A stretch of 7,084 nucleotides of DNA from Spirochaetia bacterium. GTDB taxonomy: Bacteria; Spirochaetota; Spirochaetia; Sphaerochaetales; Sphaerochaetaceae. The stretch spans positions 1-7,084 of the forward strand of contig SABI01000126.1 in the NCBI GenBank assembly GCA_009929055.1. Reading direction: 5' to 3'. The notes beneath the pieces are model-generated. The model did no database searches and was not told the DNA's origin. It was given only the letters and a program-made list of their open reading frames with translations. The translations under genes and the position numbers were made by a program. Shown piece by piece: positions 1 to 6,638 of the stretch. Within the stretch, counting starts at the first letter, position 1. The number at the start of each line of letters is the position of its first letter.

Positions 1-2104
1 AACCAACACTTTTCATCCCTTCCATTAATGGTCCTTCAATAATTTCTACAGCTTCAAGAGATGTGAGAGAATCTAGATCTTCCTTCAGAGAACTCTCATC
101 ACCTTTAACTATTGCCCTTACAAGCCTCTGTTCACTCGTCAATGTTTCTATTGCTTCTATTTGAGAGGTGTTTACCCTCTTTTTTATATCTTGAGTAGCA
201 ATGGCTAAGTTGATTAAATCTTCCGTAGCTTTTTGACCATTATTGTTTGTGAGAAGAAGGGCTTCTTTAATAATTGTATAATGCTCTTTATTGAGTTCTT
301 TTACATCTATAAGGGTAGAGGGGTTCACTATAGCCATATCGAGGCCATAAAGGAGCCCTTGTTCTAAGAACACTGCATGAATAGCTTCTCTTATATAGGA
401 ATTACTTCGAAAACTAAAACTTAAGTTACTTAATCCACCACTGACTTTTACTTTAGTGTACTGAGTTTTAATCCACCTTGTTGCTTCAAGGAAGTCTTTA
501 CCATAGGTAGCACTTTCTTCCATTCCTGTTGCGATAGTAAGAATGTTTGGGTCGAATATGATTGAATGAGGAGGGGTAATTGAATTATCTATTAATAAAT
601 TATAGCTTCTAGTTGCAATTTCACATTTCCTTTTAAAGGTATCTGCTTGTCCCTCTTCATCGAAAAGCATCACAACCATAGCAGCCCCCATTGATTGAAT
701 AAAACGAGCTTTTTCAATGAATAGTTCAGGGCCATCTTTTAAACTAATAGAGTTCACAATTGCCCTTCCTTGCAATTCTTTGAGGGCAGTAACAATTATA
801 TTCCAATTAGAAGAATCGATCATGATAGGTATTCTTGCTATTTCTGGGTCAGCAAGGAGGGCTCGAAGTAAAACTTTCATCACCTCTTGTCCATCAAGAA
901 GGGCATCATCGAGGCAGATGTCAATAATATGGGAGCCATCAAGGACTTGCTGTTTAATAATAGAAAGGGCTTCATTATATTTCTTTTCGGCTATGAGGCG
1001 TTTAAACTTCCTAGAGCCACTTACATTTGCCCTCTCTCCAACTATGATTAAATTTTCTTTTGTCTCTTTAATTAATTCTAATCCACTTAAACTGAATGTG
1101 GCCTCTTTAGGAACTCTTGAAGGAAGAGGCATTGTATCTAAAAGTTCTTTGAGAGATCTAATATGGTGGTGGGTTGAACCACAGCATCCCCCTATTATAT
1201 TTAGGAGGCCTTGTTCTAAGGGCTTTTTCATAAGGTGAGCTAATTGTTTTCCACTTTGCCTATATGTTCCATCGATATCAGGAAAGCCTGCATTTGGATG
1301 GGCACTTATAGGGAAAGGACTTATCTTAGATAGAGATTCTATTAATGGGAGCATCTCTTCAATTCCTGTTGAACAGTTCAATCCTAGCGATAAAAGGGGG
1401 TATGATGATAATGAAGAAACAAGTGCTCCTAGTGTTTGGCCACTTAAAGTACGTCCACTTTTATCACTAAAGGTAGCTGAGACCATAACAGGAAGATTAA
1501 TGTTTCTCTCTTTCATCTCTTCAAAGATTGCATATAGAGCAGCTTTTGCAACTAAGGTGTCAAATACTGTTTCAACTAAGAAGAGGTCGACATTCCCATC
1601 TAAAAGGGCTTTTACTTGTTCGGTATATATTGCCACAAATTGATCAAAAGTAGCATTTCTTGCACTTAAATCATCAGTTGATGTTGAAAAGCTTAATCCT
1701 TTCCCAGTTGGGCCTAAGACTCCAGCAACAAAGGCATAGCGAGACTCATCTTCTGATTCAATCATCTCTACGGCAGAGCGGGCAATTTCTGCTGAAGCAA
1801 GGTTCAGATCATAGACATACTCGGTTAACTTATATTCTTCTAGAGAGAAGGCATTTGCCCCAAATGTATTTGTCTCAATGATATCTGATCCTGCTAAGAG
1901 GTACTGATAATGGATATCAAAAATTACATCACTTCTCGTAAGAGAGAGGAGGTCTATACATCCTAAAGCAACTTCATTTGAATCAAGTTGGTAATCTTCT
2001 TCACGTAGGTTCAGTGCTTGGACAGTTGTTCCCATTGCACCATCGAGGAGTAATACTTTCTTATTATTTTCTACCAAGGTTCGTAGATACTGCCCTCTTG
2101 TCAT
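1..2104 (-). CDS. metH: Cobalamin-dependent methionine synthase (5-methyltetrahydrofolate-homocysteine methyltransferase), N-terminal 701 codons
   Basis: Cytosolic enzyme that moves a methyl group from methyl-tetrahydrofolate through cobalamin to homocysteine, giving methionine. I read the minus strand from the ATG at 2104 to the window edge and found no stop. Residues about 1-320 are the homocysteine-binding barrel, with DGAMGTT near residue 21, ETNTFGAN, and the three zinc-ligand cysteines: C244 (in LGLNC) and C307/C308 (in GGCCGS). They correspond to C247, C310 and C311 of the E. coli enzyme. Residues about 345-610 are the pterin-binding barrel, with ERANVSGSRKF, MIDSSNW, VNSIS, IFDPN and GGLSNLSFSFR. 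The last ~50 residues enter the cobalamin cap domain (IEGPLMEGMKSVG), just before the family's DLFG. The cobalamin-binding and reactivation domains would lie left of the window. Full family length is about 1,200 residues. The start is set by a GAGGGG site 5 nt upstream. Divergent from pth. Confidence 0.96.
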   Translation of the reverse strand, partial: MTRGQYLRTLVENNKKVLLLDGAMGTTVQALNLREEDYQLDSNEVALGCIDLLSLTRSDVIFDIHYQYLLAGSDIIETNTFGANAFSLEEYKLTEYVYDLNLASAEIARSAVEMIESEDESRYAFVAGVLGPTGKGLSFSTSTDDLSARNATFDQFVAIYTEQVKALLDGNVDLFLVETVFDTLVAKAALYAIFEEMKERNINLPVMVSATFSDKSGRTLSGQTLGALVSSLSSYPLLSLGLNCSTGIEEMLPLIESLSKISPFPISAHPNAGFPDIDGTYRQSGKQLAHLMKKPLEQGLLNIIGGCCGSTHHHIRSLKELLDTMPLPSRVPKEATFSLSGLELIKETKENLIIVGERANVSGSRKFKRLIAEKKYNEALSIIKQQVLDGSHIIDICLDDALLDGQEVMKVLLRALLADPEIARIPIMIDSSNWNIIVTALKELQGRAIVNSISLKDGPELFIEKARFIQSMGAAMVVMLFDEEGQADTFKRKCEIATRSYNLLIDNSITPPHSIIFDPNILTIATGMEESATYGKDFLEATRWIKTQYTKVKVSGGLSNLSFSFRSNSYIREAIHAVFLEQGLLYGLDMAIVNPSTLIDVKELNKEHYTIIKEALLLTNNNGQKATEDLINLAIATQDIKKRVNTSQIEAIETLTSEQRLVRAIVKGDESSLKEDLDSLTSLEAVEIIEGPLMEGMKSVG

Positions 2105-2109
2105 CTTTA

Positions 2110-2115
2110 CCCCTC
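2110..2115 (-). promoter_or_regulatory. Ribosome binding site of metH
   Basis: On the minus strand GAGGGG sits 5 nt before the ATG at 2104. This supports that start, as does the family-typical N-terminus (VLLLDGAMGTT follows within 20 residues). Confidence 0.75.
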
Positions 2116-2136
2116 AAATTAAAAGTTATTTTGTAG

Positions 2137-2164
2137 TTTATAGTAGAATTAGAGCATCGTACAA
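2137..2164 (-). promoter_or_regulatory. Candidate sigma-70-type promoter of metH
   Basis: Read on the minus strand, TTGTAC (2159-2164) and TATAAA (2137-2142) are separated by 16 nt. The -10 matches five of six consensus bases and the -35 only its first three. Transcription would start near 2130, leaving a leader of about 25 nt that includes the GAGGGG site. There is no room for a cobalamin or SAM riboswitch in the gap. Judged by eye in AT-rich DNA, so only suggestive. Confidence 0.4.
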
Positions 2165-2203
2165 TAGTTTCTTCTTTCATATGGAGGTTTCTATCCAATC
2201 TCA

Positions 2204-2232
2204 TTGTACTTGATGAGAAGTTTTACTATGAT
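2204..2232 (+). promoter_or_regulatory. Candidate promoter of pth, giving a possibly leaderless message
   Basis: TTGTAC (2204-2209) and TATGAT (2227-2232, five of six consensus bases) are 17 nt apart. With the usual 6-7 nt from the -10 to the start point, transcription would begin at about 2239-2240, which is the A or T of the pth ATG. The only purine stretch before the ATG (AAAGAG, 2233-2238) directly abuts it, so it cannot act as a normal ribosome binding site. The -35 is the inverted copy of the metH -35. Confidence 0.4.
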
Positions 2233-2238
2233 AAAGAG

Positions 2239-2814
2239 ATGAATATTCAGTTGATTGCTTTTCTAGGAAACAAAGGGTCTCTTTATACTAATACTCGCCA
2301 CAATAGTGGCTGGCTTTTTTTTACCCACCATTTTGCCCACTCAGAAAAGCTTTTAGTTCAGAAATTTCATGGTCTACATGGACAGTTATTCCTCAAACAA
2401 CATGCTATAAGAGTTCTCCTTCCCCATACCTATATGAATGAAAGTGGGGTAAGTATTGGGGCTATGGTGCGCTATTTCTCCATACCTATAGAGAATGTAT
2501 TAGTTGTGTATGATGATATTGAACTTCCTTTCTCAAAAGTTGTTCTCCAAAAAGGGGGGGGCTTAGGGGGCCATAACGGACTCAAATCTATTGCAAGTAA
2601 TCTTTCATCAAAAGAGTTTCTCAGACTGAGAATCGGTCTATCTCGACCAAAACAACAAAATCAAGATGTTGCCTCTTATGTTCTCTCTCGCTTCTCTATC
2701 GATGAAGAAGCTCTCTTACCTACCGTATTTGATAAAGCACTAGAGCTTATTTATCAATATATAGAGTCGAATGAAAAAGATGGACTTCTTCCTATTTCGT
2801 TTTCTCTCTTGTAA
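2239..2814 (+). CDS. pth: Peptidyl-tRNA hydrolase (bacterial Pth family)
   Basis: Cytosolic esterase that releases peptides from tRNAs dropped by stalled or abortive ribosomes, recycling the tRNA; usually essential in bacteria. The 191-residue protein is the usual family length (about 190). Catalytic and binding residues are visible by alignment to E. coli Pth: N11 in FLGNKG, catalytic H21 in TRHNSGW, N67 in TYMNESG, D92 in VVYDDIELP and N113 in GGHNGLKS. The common GNPG at the start reads GNKG here. The ATG at 2239 is chosen because MNIQLIAFLGN matches the family N-terminus, although no spaced ribosome binding site precedes it. A mononucleotide run of five A and eight G (2549-2561) encodes the QKGGG part of the glycine-rich loop. 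Divergent from metH and convergent with the TRAP operon. Confidence 0.96.
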   Translation: MNIQLIAFLGNKGSLYTNTRHNSGWLFFTHHFAHSEKLLVQKFHGLHGQLFLKQHAIRVLLPHTYMNESGVSIGAMVRYFSIPIENVLVVYDDIELPFSKVVLQKGGGLGGHNGLKSIASNLSSKEFLRLRIGLSRPKQQNQDVASYVLSRFSIDEEALLPTVFDKALELIYQYIESNEKDGLLPISFSLL

Positions 2815-2825
2815 CAGAGCTCTGT
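2814..2825. repeat. 12-bp perfect palindrome at the end of pth
   Basis: ACAGAGCTCTGT is a perfect dyad that begins on the last base of the pth stop codon. It has no loop or following T-run, so it is not an obvious terminator on its own. It could be a protein-binding site or part of the transcription-end region. Function unknown. Confidence 0.35.
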
Positions 2826-2831
2826 ATACAT

Positions 2832-2867
2832 AGACTCTCCTCTGATTGTTTTCCAGTAAGAGAGTCT
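2832..2867. terminator. Stem-loop in the convergent gap, possible bidirectional terminator
   Basis: AGACTCTC (2832-2839) pairs perfectly with GAGAGTCT (2860-2867) across a 20-nt loop, inside which CTG (2842-2844) can pair with CAG (2854-2856). It sits 18 bp after the pth stop and 40 bp after the dctM stop, where both transcripts should end. No strong T-run follows on either strand, so it is not a textbook intrinsic terminator. It may work with Rho or only protect 3' ends. Confidence 0.4.
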
Positions 2868-2906
2868 TAACACTTCTTCATCAATGTTTACAAAATAATA
2901 GATAAT

Positions 2907-4184
2907 TTACATCATCATATTGGGTAACCATAGGACTAATTGAGGGAAATAAGTAATAGCAAATAAAACTATAAGTAAGGGAACTAGAAACGGAAGTATT
3001 GCTTTATACATCTTCTCAATTGGAATCTTTGCTTGTCGAGCGCAGATAAACAAAGAAGTTCCTACAGGAGGTGTTGCAAGACCTATCATCAAATTAAGAA
3101 CGACTACAACACCTAAGTGAATTGGATCGATGTTGTACGCACTCATAAGAGGTATTAAAAAAGGAACTGTAATAGTAAGAACAGACAAAGCTTCCATGAA
3201 CATACCTAAGACAAGAAATACAATGTTTAAGAAAAGAAGGATTAGATACTTATTGCTTGTAAGAGTAATCATCCAATTTGCAATTGAGTTGGTGATACCC
3301 ATCATTGCAACAAGCCAAGAAAAACTTGCTGCTCCTGTAATAATAAATAAGATTGTTGCTGAATCAATTGCAGCAGATTTGAGTTCATTCCAGACAGCTT
3401 TTAAACCAAGTTCTTTATATACCAACACACTTAAAATAAAAGAATATCCTACAGCAACTACTGCTGCTTCGGTTGGACTAAATATTCCACCCCAGATTCC
3501 ACCAATGATTATTATAGGAGTTAAGAGCGATAAGAGAGCCTCTTTAGTAGAAACAAAAACTTCTTTTATGCTAAAGGTATGTTTAGGGTAATTCCTTTTT
3601 TTACTCATAAAAAATATTAACACCATTGTAGTAAACCCAAGTAAAAGACCTGGAATAAAACCACCCATGAAGAGTGCTCCAACAGATACTTCAGCCATCA
3701 TTCCATATACAACCATAGGGACAGATGGAGGAATAATAGGGCCTACTGTTGCAGAGGCAACCGTAACTGCAGCACTAAATTCTGGATCAAATCCCTCTTC
3801 CTCCATTGCTTGCATTTCAACTTGCCCAAGACCCCCTGCATCCGCTACTGCAGACCCACTCATTCCAGAGAAAATAATTGAAGCAACAACGTTTGCATGG
3901 CCTAGCCCACCAGGAATAGCACCAACCCAGGCTGCAGCAGCTCTGAAGATTCTTCTTGTTATACTACCAGTATTCATTAGTTTTGCAGCTAGAATGAAAA
4001 AGGGGATAGCAAGAAGTGTATATGAATTAGCACTTCCAATCATACGATGAATAATCGCCGTCGCAGTAAACGAATCAGAAAAAAGTACTGTTACAATTGC
4101 AGAAAAAGAGAGTGCGATTGCAATAGGAACTCCAGCAAGCATGAACACAGCAAAGACCCCTATTAAAATAATTCCGATGCTCAT
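2907..4184 (-). CDS. dctM: TRAP transporter large permease subunit (DctM family)
   Basis: Inner-membrane transport subunit of a tripartite ATP-independent periplasmic (TRAP) transporter. It couples uptake of a carboxylate to an ion gradient, usually sodium. The 425 residues match the usual DctM length and consist almost wholly of hydrophobic segments, roughly a dozen, with few charged loops. Family hallmarks, probably at the ion and substrate sites, are FSGMSGSAVADAGGLG (about 105-120), GPIIPPS (148-154), FSPTEAA (235-241) and ATPPVGTSLF (370-379). The start overlaps the dctQ stop in an ATGA (4181-4184), with AAGGGGG (4191-4197) 6 nt upstream, so translation is probably coupled to DctQ. It is the last gene of the operon. 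The protein ends normally (WLPNMMM), and nothing suggests truncation. Substrate not predictable from this subunit. Confidence 0.95.
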   Translation of the reverse strand: MSIGIILIGVFAVFMLAGVPIAIALSFSAIVTVLFSDSFTATAIIHRMIGSANSYTLLAIPFFILAAKLMNTGSITRRIFRAAAAWVGAIPGGLGHANVVASIIFSGMSGSAVADAGGLGQVEMQAMEEEGFDPEFSAAVTVASATVGPIIPPSVPMVVYGMMAEVSVGALFMGGFIPGLLLGFTTMVLIFFMSKKRNYPKHTFSIKEVFVSTKEALLSLLTPIIIIGGIWGGIFSPTEAAVVAVGYSFILSVLVYKELGLKAVWNELKSAAIDSATILFIITGAASFSWLVAMMGITNSIANWMITLTSNKYLILLFLNIVFLVLGMFMEALSVLTITVPFLIPLMSAYNIDPIHLGVVVVLNLMIGLATPPVGTSLFICARQAKIPIEKMYKAILPFLVPLLIVLFAITYFPQLVLWLPNMMM

Positions 4185-4711
4185 AAAACGCCCCCTTCTT
4201 GATTATCTTCAATAGTAACTCTAGGATCATGTCCAACTTTATCTCCAATTTTTAATTCCATCATATGAACAAATATATGTACGATTGCTGGAATTGCGGC
4301 TACCGAAAAGGAAAGATAGAACACTCCTTTTCTAACTGGGATAGTATTAAAAGATTGTCCCCATGTAGACATTGTGACTTTGAATCCATTAAAAGATGCA
4401 AATAATAAAAATATAATACATATCACATAAATGCCTTCTCTCCAATAATATTGGACTTTGGGGGGTAAATTTGAGACAACAAAATCGAGGGAAATATGCT
4501 CATTTTTCTTAAAAGCCATAGCTGTTCCAAGAAATATCATCCAAACAAAACTAACAATCGTAAATTCATACACCCATGCAAGTGGATTGCCAAACACATA
4601 TCGAAAAACGACTCCACTCAAGGTAATCACAGTCAATACGGACATGATAACCCCGGAGATAGTACTTACTATTGTGTCTAAGATATTACTAAGTTTTTTT
4701 ACAAAATTCAT
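4181..4711 (-). CDS. dctQ: TRAP transporter small permease subunit (DctQ family)
   Basis: Small inner-membrane subunit that pairs with DctM to form the TRAP membrane complex docking the substrate-loaded DctP. The 176 residues are the usual family length, with four membrane segments at about 13-36, 47-67, 92-113 and 128-149. The family signature FRYVFGNPLAWVYE (36-49) is present, as is the EHI motif (71-73) after the second segment. The C-terminal ~20 residues are charged and probably cytosolic. AAGGAA (4718-4723 on the plus strand) lies 6 nt before the ATG at 4711 and fixes the start; another ATG at 4715 is out of frame. It follows dctP after a 77-bp gap holding a strong hairpin and shares 4 bp with dctM. 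Confidence 0.94.
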   Translation of the reverse strand: MNFVKKLSNILDTIVSTISGVIMSVLTVITLSGVVFRYVFGNPLAWVYEFTIVSFVWMIFLGTAMAFKKNEHISLDFVVSNLPPKVQYYWREGIYVICIIFLLFASFNGFKVTMSTWGQSFNTIPVRKGVFYLSFSVAAIPAIVHIFVHMMELKIGDKVGHDPRVTIEDNQEGGVL

Positions 4712-4737
4712 ACATAGTTCCTTATGTCCTTAATATA

Positions 4738-4765
4738 AAGGAATCCTCATAATTAAGGATTCCTT
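4738..4765 (-). promoter_or_regulatory. Strong intercistronic hairpin between dctP and dctQ
   Basis: AAGGAATCCT (4738-4747) and AGGATTCCTT (4756-4765) form a perfect 10-bp stem around an 8-nt loop. On the transcribed minus strand it starts 23 nt after the dctP stop codon and ends 14 nt before the dctQ ribosome binding site. The bases after it on the minus strand (TATATTAAGG) are not a clean T-run, so it is more likely a partial terminator or an mRNA 3'-end stabiliser than a full stop. In transporter operons such structures raise the binding protein above the membrane subunits; that role here is inference. Confidence 0.7.
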
Positions 4766-4788
4766 AGTTGTTATGCTACTCAATAACC

Positions 4789-5817
4789 TTAATTAGAAGC
4801 AAGAGCTCGCACTTGTTCAATTAAATCTTTACCAAATACTGGTTCAAATTGCTTATAGACACTATCTGTGGCATTCACAAAGGGGACAAGATTAGGTCTA
4901 GAAACCATCATTCCCTTACTTTCAAGATCTTTAATCATCTCATTTTCAGCATCACGTACCATATTTCTATGAACTTGAGCAAATTGTTTAGCGGCAGAAC
5001 CTATTAAATCTTTGTGCTCTTGACTCATTTTCTTCCATACATTTTCACTTACTAAGAATACTAGTGATTCATATTTATGGTTTGAAATAGTAAGATATTT
5101 TTGGACTTCATTGAAGCGGCTAGCATGAATGTTGGCAATAGGATTTTCTTGTCCATCGTAAGAACCTTGTGAAAGAGCTAAATAAAGTTCAGAAAACGCT
5201 AATGGAGCTGGTTTAGCACCAAGGGCTCTAAAGATAGCTAAAGTCATGTTGTTTTCTGGAGTTCTTAGCTTAATTCCTTGTAAATCACTAGGAGATTCGA
5301 TTGGTCTTTTACTATTTGTAATTTGTCTCAACCCATTTTCCCAATAAGCTAAACCACGAATACCTTGAGCAGGTAGAGACTCAAGGAGGCCCATCCCTAA
5401 AGGACTATCGAGAACCTTATCAACTTTTTCGTATGAGTCAAACAAGAAAGGAAGTTCAAATACAGCAATCTTTGGCTCATAATTAGCAACAACACCTACT
5501 GCATTTATGGTCATATCTAATGAACCCATACTGGCCATTTCAACCATTTCTGAATCAGTTCCAAGCATTTCTGATGGAAATAAATCAATTCGTACGGTTC
5601 CATTAGATTCCTCGTTAACATACTTTGCAAATTTCTCTGCAGCTAAATGTCGTGGATTTGTTACAGCTCCACCATACCCTAATCGATATACGGTTACTTT
5701 ATCACCCTTTTTTTCACCTTCTGCTTGTGCAAAAAGAAGAGAAATGGATGTACTTACAAGAAGAATTACCATAATAGCGATTAACACTTTGTTTGCTTTT
5801 CTTTGTTTCATTTTCAT
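4789..5817 (-). CDS. dctP: TRAP transporter substrate-binding protein (DctP family)
   Basis: Exported protein that captures the transporter's substrate and delivers it to DctQM. Of 342 residues, the first ~30 form a signal peptide: basic MKMKQRKANK, a hydrophobic core at 11-29, and a cut probably after FA or AQA (30-32). No lipobox cysteine is seen, so it should be free rather than a lipoprotein. Family features in order: FPSEMLGTDSE (80-90), GLRQITNSKRPIESPSDLQG (162-181), GIKLRTP (181-187), whose R185 aligns with the arginine that binds the substrate carboxylate in the family, LGAKPAPLAFSELYLALSQG (199-218) and DGQENP (221-226). This argues for an organic-acid substrate. AAGGAGG lies 10 nt before M1 and 16 nt before the alternative M3, favouring M1. 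It precedes dctQ and dctM and follows the dehydrogenase by 64 bp. Confidence 0.95.
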   Translation of the reverse strand: MKMKQRKANKVLIAIMVILLVSTSISLLFAQAEGEKKGDKVTVYRLGYGGAVTNPRHLAAEKFAKYVNEESNGTVRIDLFPSEMLGTDSEMVEMASMGSLDMTINAVGVVANYEPKIAVFELPFLFDSYEKVDKVLDSPLGMGLLESLPAQGIRGLAYWENGLRQITNSKRPIESPSDLQGIKLRTPENNMTLAIFRALGAKPAPLAFSELYLALSQGSYDGQENPIANIHASRFNEVQKYLTISNHKYESLVFLVSENVWKKMSQEHKDLIGSAAKQFAQVHRNMVRDAENEMIKDLESKGMMVSRPNLVPFVNATDSVYKQFEPVFGKDLIEQVRALASN

Positions 5818-5827
5818 AAATTAGAAA

Positions 5828-5834
5828 CCTCCTT
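5828..5834 (-). promoter_or_regulatory. Strong ribosome binding site of dctP
   Basis: AAGGAGG on the minus strand is the best anti-16S match in the window, 10 nt before the ATG at 5817. This fits the high expression needed for a binding protein and favours the first of two nearby in-frame ATGs. Confidence 0.8.
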
Positions 5835-5839
5835 AATAA

Positions 5840-5853
5840 TTTCTATGTAGAAA
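5840..5853. promoter_or_regulatory. Dyad upstream of dctP, possible operator
   Basis: TTTCTA-TG-TAGAAA is a perfect 6+2+6 dyad, 5 bp upstream of the dctP ribosome binding site. The 2-nt spacer is too short for a stable RNA hairpin, so a DNA-binding protein site is the more natural reading. No second copy was noticed elsewhere in the window. Function is inference. Confidence 0.3.
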
Positions 5854-5870
5854 ATTTGTATATTAATAAC

Positions 5871-5880
5871 CCCTTAAGGG
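5871..5880. repeat. 10-bp palindrome directly after the SDR stop
   Basis: CCCTTAAGGG is a perfect palindrome lying one base beyond the dehydrogenase stop codon, in the 64-bp gap before dctP. With flanking TTAAT and ATTAA the symmetry extends roughly to 23 bp. It could be a small operator or a weak transcript-processing signal between the metabolic and transport parts of the operon. Confidence 0.3.
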
Positions 5881-5881
5881 A

Positions 5882-6637
5882 TTAATCCATGTGTGATCCA
5901 CCGTTTACATCGATATCCTCACCGGTAATATAAGCAGCTTCATCTGATGCTAAAAATGCGACAGTATAGCCTATTTCACTTGTTGTTCCTGGGCGTTTCA
6001 TAGGAATAGTTTCCCAGATAGCTCTCTCTGTTTCGTCACTAAGACCTTGACGAATATCGGTTGCAACAAGTCCTGGGCAAACAGAGTTAACAGTAATACC
6101 ATTTGCAACAACTTCTCGAGCAAGAGCTTTTGAGAATCCTAGTATACCAGCTTTTGCTGCAGAGTAGTGAGATCCACCATATACTCCACCGCCTCGTTTA
6201 CCACTAACAGAGCTCATGTTAATTATCCTGCCAAAGTTATTTTTAGCCATTTCAGGAATAACTTTTTTAGAGCATATAAACGTCCCTAATAAATTCACAT
6301 TGAGAATTCTGTTAAAATCTTCTACGCTCATATCGAGAGTTTTTATTGGTTGAGTAATACCTGCATTATTTACTAGAATATCTATTCTTCCATAGGTATT
6401 CACTACAAGGTCTACCATATTACTTACTGATACCTCATCAGTAACGTTAAGAGAAACAGCTAGAGCCTTGCCCCCAACTTTTTCAATTTCAAGAGCCGCT
6501 TTTTTTGCCCCTTCAAGGTTCATATCGCCAATAACAACTGTTGCACCCAACTTTGCTAAGATATTGGCTGTTTCTCTTCCAATACCTCTTTCACTTCCTG
6601 CCCCAGTAACAATAGCTACTTTTCCTTTAAAATTCAT
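5882..6637 (-). CDS. Short-chain dehydrogenase/reductase (classical SDR family), substrate unknown
   Basis: Cytosolic NAD(P)-dependent oxidoreductase of 251 residues, the usual classical SDR length. The Rossmann glycine motif is TGAGSERGIG (11-20), two residues longer than the common TGxxxGxG. D38, at the end of the second strand (VVIGD), favours NAD(H) over NADP(H). Further motifs are NNAG (90-93), N115 in LNVNLLG, catalytic S143 (NMSSVSG), Y158 and K162 (YSAAK), and PGLVATD (188-194). The protein ends in the usual ITGEDIDVNGG block. AGGGG (6644-6648) lies 6 nt before the ATG. It starts one base after the transketolase-domain stop and precedes dctP by 64 bp, so it probably acts on the imported compound or its product, for example as a polyol or sugar-acid dehydrogenase. 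FabG-like fatty-acid reduction is possible by family but fits the context less well. Confidence 0.92.
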   Translation of the reverse strand: MNFKGKVAIVTGAGSERGIGRETANILAKLGATVVIGDMNLEGAKKAALEIEKVGGKALAVSLNVTDEVSVSNMVDLVVNTYGRIDILVNNAGITQPIKTLDMSVEDFNRILNVNLLGTFICSKKVIPEMAKNNFGRIINMSSVSGKRGGGVYGGSHYSAAKAGILGFSKALAREVVANGITVNSVCPGLVATDIRQGLSDETERAIWETIPMKRPGTTSEIGYTVAFLASDEAAYITGEDIDVNGGSHMD

Positions 6638-6638
6638 G

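Noticed and set aside
717..1238. 173-residue plus-strand open frame opposite metH
   Set aside because: It lies wholly over the metH pterin-binding coding sequence, its translation resembles no family, and it has no promoter or ribosome binding site context.
2181..2213. Ten-codon leader frame upstream of pth (MEVSIQSHCT)
   Set aside because: Very short, with no ribosome binding site of its own, and it would be upstream of the likely pth start point. The GGAGG within it (2183-2187) has no start codon at a suitable distance downstream.
2105..2238. Cobalamin or SAM riboswitch upstream of metH
   Set aside because: The gap is 134 bp and shared with the pth promoter region. I see no B12-box-like or SAM-type helices and there is no room for a full aptamer.
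3667..4050. 127-residue plus-strand open frame opposite dctM
   Set aside because: Low-complexity Ala/Ile/Pro/Ser/Thr-rich translation produced by the complementary strand of a membrane protein gene; a shadow, as are 3130-3591, 4458-4733 and 5507-5824.
4730..4750. Six-codon frame (MRIPLY) starting in the loop of the dctP-dctQ hairpin
   Set aside because: An AAGGA precedes it, but such a short frame is expected by chance and the purine stretch belongs to the hairpin stem.
4789..5817. Naming a specific TRAP substrate such as sialic acid, C4-dicarboxylate or a given sugar acid
   Set aside because: The conserved arginine only shows a carboxylate ligand. Residues that set specificity cannot be assigned with confidence by eye.
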